Below are positions 33,511-41,457 of a stretch of DNA of 64,000 nucleotides, piece after piece. Below the pieces are notes generated by a model. The model ran no database searches. It had not been told where the DNA came from and worked only from the letters and a program-made list of their open reading frames with translations. Location of the stretch: IMG/VR virus record IMGVR_UViG_3300044646_002092, positions 1 through 64,000 of that record; one strand, written 5' to 3'. The stretch's first letter is position 1. The number at the start of each line of letters is the position of its first letter. This stretch comes from a virus. The translations under genes and the position numbers were made by a program.

Positions 33511-34130
33511 TGTTGAAAAATTTTGAAGTTGAGTGGAATAATATAGAGGATTTATCTAAATTACATAAAATTATAAAAGCGAGAATTTGCTCTTTAAAAT
33601 CCGATGGAGCTACTTTTGCTAGTAAGGAAGAAAAAAGGAAAATGATTCTAGATTGTTGTTTTTCAATTTATGAAGCAAATCTAGACCATATATTTGTAAA
33701 AGACAAAGATGCGGCAAGTAATTATTATATCTACGCACATTGCAACCCACTACAGGAATTAGATGCTATTTGCAAAGCTAAACCTGCTTTTGCGGCTACA
33801 TTAGGCTTAAATTTTGTTCCTTTCTATGTTGGAAAAGGTACGGGAGATAGAGCTTATAAACTAGAGCGTAATGAGACTTATAGGAAAGTCATGCAATTAC
33901 TAAATGCTAGAAATTTAAAACCAGACATAAAAATAGTCTCTAATAACTTACAAGAAGCTAAAGCATTAGAATTGGAAGCTAAATTAATAGATATTTTTGG
34001 TCTACAAATTTACGGTGGTTGGTTGACAAATTTAGATGAAGGTCACGACTCTAAGTTAAGAAGGCAGAGGTATGCTAAAGAGTTTAGTGTATTAAATCAA
34101 AAACGTTTTCAATTGTTCTCGGATAATTAA
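33510..34130 (+). CDS. GIY-YIG endonuclease (LEM-3-like)
   Basis: 206 residues. YYIYAH (72-77) and FYVGKGTGDRA (105-115) form the GIY-YIG half-motifs in the LEM-3/SLX-like spacing; E156 and N174 fit the later catalytic positions. A-rich codon use unlike the flanking genes suggests a recently arrived selfish element. It sits in an intercistronic site with a strong terminator after it. Probably a homing-type nuclease; a structure-specific nuclease is the alternative. Confidence 0.75.
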   Translation: MLKNFEVEWNNIEDLSKLHKIIKARICSLKSDGATFASKEEKRKMILDCCFSIYEANLDHIFVKDKDAASNYYIYAHCNPLQELDAICKAKPAFAATLGLNFVPFYVGKGTGDRAYKLERNETYRKVMQLLNARNLKPDIKIVSNNLQEAKALELEAKLIDIFGLQIYGGWLTNLDEGHDSKLRRQRYAKEFSVLNQKRFQLFSDN

Positions 34131-34150
34131 TTTCTACACCACAATACGCA

Positions 34151-34184
34151 AAAAGGAGATGCACATAATACATCTCCTTTTCTT
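34151..34184 (+). terminator. strong intrinsic terminator
   Basis: AAAAGGAGATG (34151-34161) pairs perfectly with CATCTCCTTTT (34171-34181), 11 bp, then CTTT. Confidence 0.8.
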
Positions 34185-34426
34185 TACGCTACTACCAAGC
34201 TAGATTTGCGGGTAAAAGCTACAATTGAGTTTTTGCCATTTGTTTTCTTGTCCCATAGTCCTTACTCATAAAGTAAAAACAGTGATAACTCTTACTAAAA
34301 CGTCGATACCTTTATATGCCCTTGTAGTGGGGCTTGATAGTAGTTAATGGACATAGCATTAATCGAAAATGCGTCCGCCTTAGTTCAACGAAATCTTTCA
34401 AGACATATTAATATTAACATAACACT
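34185..34426. other. intergenic region, possible promoter
   Basis: 242 bases without an ORF. TTGATA (34334-34339), 17-base spacer and CATTAA (34357-34362) resemble a sigma-70 promoter for the 34427 gene. Nothing else recognised. Confidence 0.35.
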
Positions 34427-34651
34427 ATGAAAAAAGCTTGCGGTTTCCGCTTCCAAGGTCACTACGTCTACCGTCAATATTTTGAAGAGCATGGCAGATA
34501 CAAAATCATGGTGTGGGTCGCCTCTAATCCTCCAGAAGAAGAATTGTGCGCTGATGTTGCCTTCTGCGGTGACTCTCACAACGAATGTATGGACAAACTC
34601 AAGCAATGGCTTGAAATCAATAACGATTGGGTAAACAAAACAGATGCCTAA
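34427..34651 (+). CDS. small hypothetical protein
   Basis: 74 residues, aromatic-rich (ACGFRFQGHYVYRQYFEEH). Overlaps the next gene by 8 bases. Unknown. Confidence 0.6.
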   Translation: MKKACGFRFQGHYVYRQYFEEHGRYKIMVWVASNPPEEELCADVAFCGDSHNECMDKLKQWLEINNDWVNKTDA

Positions 34652-35003
34652 CACTAAATTTGAACTACCCGAAGACTTGAAAGAGATTACAGATTTCGGG
34701 TTTCAAGTCTTCCCAGAAAACGTTGTAGTTTATCCTCCTGATGTGTTGGTATTAACTTTAAATCACTACCCTTTAGAGGCTGTAGCTAAGTTATTTTCCT
34801 CTTTACAGACCACACAAATAAGATACTACGACATCACTTTTGACGGTGCATATCAAACTAAACTGAATCCAGATGGAACAATTACTTGCAGCCCTTACTG
34901 CACGGAAATTAACGGAAAGGAAATAGGCAGAACTCCTGTGAAACTAAAAATTCTGAAAGAGTTTAAATCAATACAATGGAAAGAAACAAATGGCAACACT
35001 TAA
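34644..35003 (+). CDS. hypothetical protein
   Basis: 119 residues, beta-rich. Overlaps the next gene by 14 bases. Unknown. Confidence 0.6.
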   Translation: MPNTKFELPEDLKEITDFGFQVFPENVVVYPPDVLVLTLNHYPLEAVAKLFSSLQTTQIRYYDITFDGAYQTKLNPDGTITCSPYCTEINGKEIGRTPVKLKILKEFKSIQWKETNGNT

Positions 35004-35241
35004 AAACCTCAAACCAGACCAAATTCTTTACAAGGTCAGAAAAGAAAAGGCTGGTCGTACAACAATGACTCGTCAAGTACTCGATACCATTCGTATTATC
35101 AGTGTAGACCTCGAAAATGAGAAGGTGGTGGCTAGTTATCGTGGCAGGAAGGGAAACTATCGCGATTGGCAACTCAAGTCTTGGCGAGTTAAAGAACCTC
35201 AAGTAAAGAGTCGTGATATACTCGGAAACCCTCGATACTAA
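34990..35241 (+). CDS. small basic SH3-like protein
   Basis: 83 residues, basic (SYRGRKGNYRDWQLKSWRVK), the pattern of small phage SH3-like folds. Last gene of its operon before a promoter signal. Confidence 0.6.
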   Translation: MATLKNLKPDQILYKVRKEKAGRTTMTRQVLDTIRIISVDLENEKVVASYRGRKGNYRDWQLKSWRVKEPQVKSRDILGNPRY

Positions 35242-35251
35242 TCCTCCTCAC

Positions 35252-35285
35252 GATAGATGACCTGCCCCGACCATCACGCTATTAT
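35252..35285 (+). promoter_or_regulatory. GAYAGAT-N18 promoter signal
   Basis: GATAGATGAC (35252-35261), 18-base spacer, TATTAT (35280-35285); start codon at 35318. Confidence 0.55.
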
Positions 35286-35317
35286 TTATAAGCAATCAAG
35301 CAAATAACTAAAAACAC

Positions 35318-35623
35318 ATGAATCCTGATACCGCAGTTGCTTACGAACCCGAAGTTGCACAACAAGTATTGGCAGCAATCGAAGAAGTTGAGCCAGTTAC
35401 CGAAGAGCCAGAATTTATCTCGAACGAAGACTATCGTGAATTGTTGGCGCTTGCTATCAATGATGCTGAAGTTTGGGTTTCTCAAGCTGAAAGTCTCATC
35501 AACAAGATTGACAATGGCGAAAAAATCAAAGGGACGAAACTAAACGGCGCTGTTCGTAATGGTCGTCTCGAAATTCTTCGCTCTTCACTAACCGACGTAA
35601 AGACTGCCAAAGTAAGCGGCTAA
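35318..35623 (+). CDS. hypothetical protein of the recombination operon
   Basis: 101 residues, acidic N-terminal half (Glu/Val/Pro-rich), then helical and basic. Directly before the Sak4-like gene behind a shared promoter signal. Unknown. Confidence 0.65.
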   Translation: MNPDTAVAYEPEVAQQVLAAIEEVEPVTEEPEFISNEDYRELLALAINDAEVWVSQAESLINKIDNGEKIKGTKLNGAVRNGRLEILRSSLTDVKTAKVSG

Positions 35624-35636
35624 CAACAACTAAAAT

Positions 35637-35657
35637 GGCTAGGCGCAATTCCTAGCC
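35637..35657 (+). terminator. intercistronic hairpin
   Basis: GGCTAGG-CGCAATT-CCTAGCC, 7 bp, without a T-run; more likely an RNA-stability or attenuating hairpin than a terminator. Confidence 0.45.
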
Positions 35658-35682
35658 CTACTATTACAAGGAAAATTACACC

Positions 35683-36618
35683 ATGTCTTCAATTAAATTA
35701 GTCGCATCTCAAGCTTCTCGTCAACAAAAGCCTCTCAAATGCCTTATTTCTGCCCCTACAGGCGGAGGAAAGAGTCTTGGGGCATTGTTGATTGCTAAAG
35801 GTATAACAAATGGCGGTAGAGTCCTCGCTCTCGACACTGAAAATCGCCGCATGGATTTAAAAGTGGGCGACCCTCTTCTTGATGGTTGGCTTTGGGATAG
35901 AGTCGCACTTGCTCCCGACGAAGTGACTTCACATCATTACATTGCAATGATTGAGAAAGCTATTGAAGAAGGATACGAAGCACTCATTTTGGATTCTACT
36001 ACCCATGAATGGCAATGGATTCTCGCACAGTGGAGCGCTCTTGGCGGTAAATGGGGTGTTCAGTGGGATAAAGCTTCTCGTCCTCACTTCGACTTTGTGA
36101 AAGCAATTATCAAAGCGCCTATCCACATCATCTGCACAGCTAGGGCTAAGATGACTACCGAGCAGCAGACAAACGATGCTACTGGTAAGAAAGAAGTTGT
36201 AAAGCTTGGACTTTCTAATCAACAGGAAGGAAACTTCGAGTATGACATGGATTTTCATTTCCGTATCAACGGTACAGATAACTTCGCAGTTGCAGAAAAG
36301 CAGGAAGCTGGTCTTTTCGATGGGGCTTTTAAGATTTCCACTGAAACTGGAATTCGACTCAATTCTTTTCTGTCTCAAGGTGAAACTCCTGCTGAAGCCA
36401 AGCGTCGCGAACAGCGCTCTAGACTGAACGAACTACAAATGAAACTCATTGGTCTAAAGTTACTAGACAAGGCTCAGGCAGAAAAAGAAATGGCTGAGGT
36501 GCTATCGAAGCCTAGCGAAGAAGTGATTGCTTATGGTAAATCTCTTCGTGCTAAATACGATAAGGCTATTGCTGACGAAAATGCTAAAAGTGGCACTACT
36601 CCCGAAGTGGCTGCTTAA
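35683..36618 (+). CDS. Sak4-like RecA-fold ATPase (AAA_24 type)
   Basis: 311 residues. Walker A APTGGGKS (24-31), Walker B ALILDST (about 99-105) and the order of strands fit the phage Sak4/AAA_24 family, which pairs with SSB in single-strand annealing or recombination. The C-terminus is a charged helix. The SSB gene follows and a RecB-like nuclease lies 2.5 kb on, so a recombination module is plausible. AAGGA ribosome site. Confidence 0.8.
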   Translation: MSSIKLVASQASRQQKPLKCLISAPTGGGKSLGALLIAKGITNGGRVLALDTENRRMDLKVGDPLLDGWLWDRVALAPDEVTSHHYIAMIEKAIEEGYEALILDSTTHEWQWILAQWSALGGKWGVQWDKASRPHFDFVKAIIKAPIHIICTARAKMTTEQQTNDATGKKEVVKLGLSNQQEGNFEYDMDFHFRINGTDNFAVAEKQEAGLFDGAFKISTETGIRLNSFLSQGETPAEAKRREQRSRLNELQMKLIGLKLLDKAQAEKEMAEVLSKPSEEVIAYGKSLRAKYDKAIADENAKSGTTPEVAA

Positions 36619-36628
36619 TCAGTCTTTT

Positions 36629-36662
36629 GATAGATACTTCAGCTACGACTTTTCGATAAACT
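36629..36662 (+). promoter_or_regulatory. GAYAGAT-N18 promoter signal
   Basis: GATAGATACT (36629-36638), 18-base spacer, TAAACT (36657-36662); SSB start codon 30 bases downstream. Confidence 0.6.
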
Positions 36663-36691
36663 AACTACATTCAAACAAAGTAAAAAAACAC

Positions 36692-37099
36692 ATGGCTGCT
36701 TTATTTTCTCAATTCGGTTCTGGCAAAGTTGAAGAATTTGTTGGTTACGTTCGTACTTCTCGTCCTGCAAGAGGTGACGACTTCGCTGGTTACGCTGACC
36801 TTGGTGTTTCCGTTAATACTGCTGCCAAAGGTGCTGAGCAGTATGCCCCAAGCGTTTTTCTTTCTGTTCACAGCGATGACGAAAGCATTGGAATTGGTGA
36901 CAAGGTTTTGGTGAAGGGTCTACTAAGAAGTCGCAAGGATGATAGCGGTGAAAAGACTTATTACTCCCTCGACCGCTACACTTTATTCCCTGTTGTTGTG
37001 CTTGAGAAGGCTAAGGCTAAGGATGCTGCGGCTACTACTACTAAGACTGCAACCAAGTCTGCTGCTCCTACTGTTGAGGACGATTCTGACGACTTCTAG
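36692..37099 (+). CDS. ssb: single-stranded DNA-binding protein
   Basis: 135 residues. An OB-fold-like beta-rich core (about 10-105: KVEEFVGYVRTSRPA, KVLVKGLLRSRK, YYSLDRYTLFPVVV), a linker of Ala/Thr/Lys, and the acidic tip DDSDDF that recruits partners in SSBs. It is divergent from bacterial SSB. Own promoter signal and terminator suggest high expression. It should coat ssDNA for the polymerase and Sak4. Confidence 0.75.
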   Translation: MAALFSQFGSGKVEEFVGYVRTSRPARGDDFAGYADLGVSVNTAAKGAEQYAPSVFLSVHSDDESIGIGDKVLVKGLLRSRKDDSGEKTYYSLDRYTLFPVVVLEKAKAKDAAATTTKTATKSAAPTVEDDSDDF

Positions 37100-37109
37100 A
37101 TAAAACTGT

Positions 37110-37133
37110 GGGGGTACTTAATCCCCCCTTTTT
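37110..37133 (+). terminator. intrinsic terminator
   Basis: GGGGG-N8-CCCCC followed by CTTTTT, ending the ssb unit. Confidence 0.8.
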
Positions 37134-37137
37134 AACT

Positions 37138-37650
37138 ATGGAAATAGATTTTTACGGCAGAAAGGGAATCAATAAAGGTGTTCGATACACTTTACTTATT
37201 GACCAAGAAGACTTAGACTTAGTGGTTGGTAAGACAATCTATTTAAGTGGTGGAAGACCTGATAACAAATACGTCGCATTCAATAAAAATGGTAATCCTC
37301 AATTAATCCATAAATTGATTGCAGAGCGTATGGGTCTTATTGGTGTTGTAGACCATAAGAATAGAAACAAACTAGACTGTAGACGAGAGAATTTCCGTCT
37401 CGCAGACATATCTAAAAACTCAGCAAACAGGCATACTTGCACAACTGCCTCTGGTTACAAAGGAGTCTTTACACAGACCTCTAAAACTGGAAAGAAAACT
37501 TACTGGTCTACATTAGGTTTTGAAGGTAGCAAAATAAAAGTATGTAGCAAGATGTCTGACCCTTTGGAAGCTGCTAAACTATATGATGCAGCAGCTATCA
37601 AATATTTCGGTGAGTTTGCTTGCACGAATAAAATGATGGGAAAATACTAA
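37138..37650 (+). CDS. HNH-AP2 homing endonuclease
   Basis: 170 residues from the ATG at 37138; an earlier GTG would lie inside the terminator stem. HNH: H58 (LIHKL), then VDHKNRNKLDCRREN (71-85). AP2 DNA-binding domain at about 106-165 (SGYKGVF, DPLEAAKLYDAAAIKYFGEF). Close relative of the 43101-43571 protein. It sits immediately behind the ssb terminator as a free-standing mobile nuclease. Confidence 0.85.
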   Translation: MEIDFYGRKGINKGVRYTLLIDQEDLDLVVGKTIYLSGGRPDNKYVAFNKNGNPQLIHKLIAERMGLIGVVDHKNRNKLDCRRENFRLADISKNSANRHTCTTASGYKGVFTQTSKTGKKTYWSTLGFEGSKIKVCSKMSDPLEAAKLYDAAAIKYFGEFACTNKMMGKY

Positions 37651-37706
37651 TTTCGTAATTGTAACATGGGCATCGGCTAGTCCTTTGCCCTTCATAACCA
37701 ACTAAA

Positions 37707-38039
37707 ATGAAGAACAAAATCACACCTCAAGACATTCAAAATTTACTAAACTCTGCCGAAACACAAGAAGCTGTCTTCTGGAATAAAGAAGTTGTAGTCT
37801 CTTATCGATTTCCTACTCGCAACGGGTTTTCTATTATCGGTCGCGGGGCTTGTGTAGACCCCGCTAACTTCGACATTGAGATTGGGCGTAAGATTGCTAG
37901 AGAGCAAGTAGAACATAAGCTGTGGCAACTTGAAGGTTACTTGCTACAACAGCAGCTACCTACCAGCGTTAACGTTACTCAAACAGTACAAGATGTCGTA
38001 AACAGTAACTTCACTGGTATTGTTATTGACAGTCTCTAA
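37707..38039 (+). CDS. Gp49/66-like phage protein
   Basis: 110 residues. NGFSIIGRGACVDPANFDIE then GRKIAREQVEHKLWQLEGYL matches the phage_gp49_66 family ('nGfs.vG.saCvdp.nfd.eiGr.iA...a..KlW.leGYlL'). Function unknown though widespread. The upstream spacer holds a GGGCA/TGCCC hairpin. Confidence 0.75.
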   Translation: MKNKITPQDIQNLLNSAETQEAVFWNKEVVVSYRFPTRNGFSIIGRGACVDPANFDIEIGRKIAREQVEHKLWQLEGYLLQQQLPTSVNVTQTVQDVVNSNFTGIVIDSL

Positions 38040-38211
38040 CAAACAATGTCGGTCGGCATTAAAAACATATCTCTTCCAATATTCTAGTATTGCCTAGATA
38101 CAGCACATCCGAGGTGAATCTACTAACTTGCTCACATAGCTTACTAAGACTCTTAGAGTACCAACGGAAGGACTGAGTTAATACTAGATAGAGGTGGTTC
38201 GACATTTACGA

Positions 38212-38240
38212 GGGGCGATGATTAAGTTCTCGCCCTTTCA
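38212..38240 (+). terminator. hairpin before dut
   Basis: GGGCGA (38213-38218) pairs with TCGCCC (38230-38235), followed by TTTC and an AT-rich stretch. Terminator or leader structure. The rest of 38040-38211 shows only weak inverted repeats (CTAAGA/TCTTAG) and no gene. Confidence 0.5.
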
Positions 38241-38263
38241 ATTTATTTACTTTTTCAGGTACT

Positions 38264-38908
38264 ATGACTAAATTACTTATCTCCCTCCCTCTTTCTGATG
38301 CAGCGCAGCGATTCTATGGTAGCTCTGCACCTACATACAACAAAGTTAATGACGCAGGTATCGACTTGCCATTTGTCAGCGATGTGAAGCCTTATGATGC
38401 TGAAGTTGTTGAGACTATCGGACTAATTAGCTTTGAGACTGTTTTCGCGATGTATGACATCAAAGTAGAATTTGTTGGTTTTGCTATTATGCAATGTGTA
38501 CAAGATGCATTGAAAGAGACTGTAAAATATTTTGTGAGAAAAGAAGAACTCATTCCTTGTCATTTTGATATTCGACCTCGCAGCAGTATTAGCAAAACAC
38601 CATTTCGTTTTGCTAATTGCACAGGCACAATCGACGAAACTTATCGTGGCATCGAGTATCAACACGAAGATATTATCAGTTTTTGGACTGGAGACACACT
38701 TGGTTGTTATCTTGACTACCATCCTCAGCTTGGCATTAAAGGTCGTAAGTCGTATATTGATGCTGGTGACCGATTGTTACAGGTGATAGCCCCTAATCTA
38801 GATTCTATACTGCACATTAAACTAGATTTCACAGAGGAAAACTGTATATTCTGGTCTGAAGTGGTTGGTAATAAGAATAGAGGGGGTTTTGGTAGCAGTG
38901 GAACCTAA
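38264..38908 (+). CDS. dut: dUTP diphosphatase
   Basis: 214 residues. All five trimeric dUTPase motifs are visible: DAGIDL (30-35), RPRSSISK (104-111), GTIDETYRG (121-129), GDRLLQVIAP (168-177) and the Gly-rich C-terminal RGGFGSSGT (206-214). Longer than the usual 140-160 residues because of an insert of about 45 residues between motifs I and II. It converts dUTP to dUMP, feeding the thymidylate synthase encoded at 54185. Confidence 0.9.
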   Translation: MTKLLISLPLSDAAQRFYGSSAPTYNKVNDAGIDLPFVSDVKPYDAEVVETIGLISFETVFAMYDIKVEFVGFAIMQCVQDALKETVKYFVRKEELIPCHFDIRPRSSISKTPFRFANCTGTIDETYRGIEYQHEDIISFWTGDTLGCYLDYHPQLGIKGRKSYIDAGDRLLQVIAPNLDSILHIKLDFTEENCIFWSEVVGNKNRGGFGSSGT

Positions 38909-39125
38909 TACTTTTACTCATTTTCATCTGGTTTGGGTGGATTGCGTAGGCGCGATTACACTATACAAAATACCACTCGAACACGCTCCTAAATTTATAG
39001 AAGCTCAAGACTCCCCTAATGATATTGATTTACTTTTGCATTACAATCCTGAAGTTCAGTGCGAACAAATTAATATCAAGTGTCCCGTTACATTATTTGG
39101 TACTGTTATGTTTGTGGGTGGTTGA
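38898..39125 (+). CDS. hypothetical protein
   Basis: 75 residues from a GTG at 38898 overlapping the end of dut; the frame is open a little further upstream. TGATG overlap with the nuclease gene. Unknown. Confidence 0.5.
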   Translation: MEPNTFTHFHLVWVDCVGAITLYKIPLEHAPKFIEAQDSPNDIDLLLHYNPEVQCEQINIKCPVTLFGTVMFVGG

Positions 39126-40048
39126 TGGCTAAGAAACTGTTTGAATACGAACCTTTTATCAAATATAAAGGAGAGGTAACAGAAGAGAATGGTAAGCGTC
39201 AATATGAGTCGGTATGTGGGTTAAAAGCGGCTTCGACAACGACAGTTCTATCTGCTTACGAAGATAAAGACTTCCTTGAGGTGTGGAAGCAGAAAAAAAT
39301 AGCTGAAGGTGAAAATCCCGATGACATTTCAGAAGAGTCTGCGCGGGTAGGAAGTCGCTCTCACGAATATATCGAGTCATACTTAATCGATGGAGTATAT
39401 CCATTAGGCAATCTTGTTGAGCAAAAATTAGCTTGTGTTGCCATCGATAACTTCTACAGCCATGTAGACCCTGAAAATTCGCAATGTGAGCAGCCATTAT
39501 TTTACGACGGTCGCCTACAGAAAAATCCTGAGCCGTTCGTATTGGCTGGCAGATACGATAACCTTGTGAAAATTCCCGATAATACTTTTAAAATTGTAAA
39601 AACAGGAGAAATACTACCAGAAAAATTTGTTATATGCGATTTAAAAACGAAAAGAAGTTATGACAAACTTAAGAAGGGTGGTGTTAAACTGAAAAGCTTG
39701 CCAAGAATGGATAGTTGCGATTTCATGTTTAAGAATTGTCTTCAAGCATCCTTCTACGCTGCTGCGCTTACTTTGGGTACAGATTTCAAGGAAAAGTACG
39801 GTGCTGGAATAACTGGGGCAATTCTCGTATATGTGAATGAAGAACGAAGTAGGCTGGCGTACATCTCACATTCGGATTTAAACTATTATTGGAAGATTTT
39901 CAAGAATATTTTACGAGATTTTTATGGTATTAAGCCACTAGAAAAATCGTGGAAGCAGCTTATACAGGAGAGTAACTGGCGACCAGATTATGTGAATGGT
40001 GGTTATACAAATAATATTCCAAAGGAAATTGAGCTAATAAGACCTTAA
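39125..40048 (+). CDS. RecB-like PD-(D/E)XK exonuclease
   Basis: 307 residues from the ATG at 39125, overlapping the previous TGA. GSRSHEYIE (76-84) is motif I; D145 (GRYDNL), CDLKTK (171-176; D-xK) and QASFYAAAL (207-215, QxxxY) complete the RecB/Cas4-type nuclease core. Likely a 5'-3' exonuclease making single-stranded ends for recombination with Sak4 and SSB, or for host DNA degradation. No Cys cluster, so not an iron-sulfur Cas4 form. Confidence 0.8.
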   Translation: MAKKLFEYEPFIKYKGEVTEENGKRQYESVCGLKAASTTTVLSAYEDKDFLEVWKQKKIAEGENPDDISEESARVGSRSHEYIESYLIDGVYPLGNLVEQKLACVAIDNFYSHVDPENSQCEQPLFYDGRLQKNPEPFVLAGRYDNLVKIPDNTFKIVKTGEILPEKFVICDLKTKRSYDKLKKGGVKLKSLPRMDSCDFMFKNCLQASFYAAALTLGTDFKEKYGAGITGAILVYVNEERSRLAYISHSDLNYYWKIFKNILRDFYGIKPLEKSWKQLIQESNWRPDYVNGGYTNNIPKEIELIRP

Positions 40049-40081
40049 GATAGATGACGCGCCTACTTCTATACCCTAAAC
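40048..40081 (+). promoter_or_regulatory. GAYAGAT-N18 promoter signal
   Basis: GATAGATGAC (40048-40057), 18-base spacer, TAAACT (40076-40081). The annotated ATG is only 8 bases on (40089), so the message would be nearly leaderless, or translation starts further in. Confidence 0.5.
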
Positions 40082-40088
40082 TACAGCA

Positions 40089-40604
40089 ATGAGCAGAAAC
40101 ACACCCGCATCAATCTTTGAACTTAGTCGAACCGTAATGGAAGTTCATCAGTTTATTAAGTTATGGGAGTATGGAAGATTAGATTGGAATACTTGTCTTT
40201 TGGAAATGCACAAAGCTTTAGTGCAAAGATGTATCGAGTTAAACGACAAGTGGGAGGTTGGTTTGAATATATCTGAGAAGTTATTTGCTATATCTGAAAA
40301 CTGCCAACCTCAACCATATCCAGAAGCAAAATTGTTTGAATACAGCAAACTAGAACAACAACAAAATGTAATTCGCTGTATTCGTATTGTTGCAAATGTC
40401 TATTTTAACCTTCTAGATATTGCAAAACAAAAAGCAAGGGACAGACAAATTGAGCGCATTATGTGCTATAAAGATGGGCGCAGGGAATTTCACTACAGCG
40501 ATGGTCACGTAGAGGCTTGGGAAAATGACGGGCAACTTCTTAATTTTGAAGTACACACACAAACTGAAGAACCTAGAAAACCACAAGACTTGGATATTAG
40601 CTGA
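40089..40604 (+). CDS. hypothetical protein upstream of primase
   Basis: 171 residues, helical (about 15-120), with a basic patch KQKARDRQIER near 113-123. Its 3' 80 bases overlap the primase frame. Its place before primase and helicase suggests a replication accessory role. Unknown family. Confidence 0.65.
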   Translation: MSRNTPASIFELSRTVMEVHQFIKLWEYGRLDWNTCLLEMHKALVQRCIELNDKWEVGLNISEKLFAISENCQPQPYPEAKLFEYSKLEQQQNVIRCIRIVANVYFNLLDIAKQKARDRQIERIMCYKDGRREFHYSDGHVEAWENDGQLLNFEVHTQTEEPRKPQDLDIS

Positions 40605-41457
40605 TTGTCCTGTTTGCGGGGAACATAAACTCAAAATTGTTGCTGAAGGAACCAAGAAGGGCGCTTACTCATGCTATTCGAGCAGTCAATGCCATCTTCT
40701 CCGCAAAGAAGGTACAGGCTATCAACCAAGCTTAATTTCGGCTAAGTTACAAGAGGGAGAATTTCGTCCTCGCCGTAGTTCATCCCCAAGGCAGATACGG
40801 ATTCCAAAGCTTCAAGATATAGTAACTCCACGACCACTAAACCTCGCTGAAATCGATGTCACCCAATTCTTTTCTTCTATACCTTACGATAAACCTTGGC
40901 ACACTTTCTTTGAGGACGGTAAAAAATTAACAATCTATAAATATGATGATTTCACCGTTAATCGCATCGACCCGTCCCCCAACAGTAACGAGAAAAAGTT
41001 CTTCTACTTTCGTATTAAAAAAGACAACGGAGAATGGTCAAATGAAGTTCCTACGGTATTCCGAAATGTGCCACTCTATCGTAGTAAGTATATTTCGAGC
41101 CATGTAGTTTTTGTTGAAGGAGAGAAATGCGCGGCAGCGCTTCAGCAAATTGGAATCGCAGCACTGAGCTTCCCATCGTTTGTGTATCAACAAAGTTATC
41201 TAGCTAAGTTCTTAAGGTGCTTGAGCTACAAGGTGCGTAACATCGCCTATTTGACCGACAACGACGAAGTAGGAGAAGCCAAGGGACAAAAGTTCTTGCA
41301 TGAAGCTTGGAAATCTGGTATAACAGCTAGCAGCTACAACATCGCAGAATTATTAGGGCGAGGTGCAGAAAAGAATTATGATGCGGCGGATGCCATCGAC
41401 AACTGGGAAATTTGTACTAGAGAAGAATTATTAGGATTATTAAAAAATGCTGTATGA
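40525..41457 (+). CDS. DNA primase (zinc ribbon plus TOPRIM)
   Basis: 310 residues from the ATG at 40525 (TTG at 40546 is an alternative). Zinc-binding CPVC (28-31) with C50 and C56; TOPRIM acidic motifs VVFVEGEKC (194-202) and TDNDEVGEA (244-252). T7-gp4-like primase part without fused helicase; the helicase is the next gene, overlapping by 11 bases. It lays RNA primers for lagging-strand synthesis. Confidence 0.85.
   Translation: MTGNFLILKYTHKLKNLENHKTWILADCPVCGEHKLKIVAEGTKKGAYSCYSSSQCHLLRKEGTGYQPSLISAKLQEGEFRPRRSSSPRQIRIPKLQDIVTPRPLNLAEIDVTQFFSSIPYDKPWHTFFEDGKKLTIYKYDDFTVNRIDPSPNSNEKKFFYFRIKKDNGEWSNEVPTVFRNVPLYRSKYISSHVVFVEGEKCAAALQQIGIAALSFPSFVYQQSYLAKFLRCLSYKVRNIAYLTDNDEVGEAKGQKFLHEAWKSGITASSYNIAELLGRGAEKNYDAADAIDNWEICTREELLGLLKNAV

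Noticed and set aside
37108-37137. Earlier GTG start for the first HNH-AP2 gene
   Set aside because: The extra codons are the ssb terminator stem itself; the ATG at 37138 begins right after the T-run.
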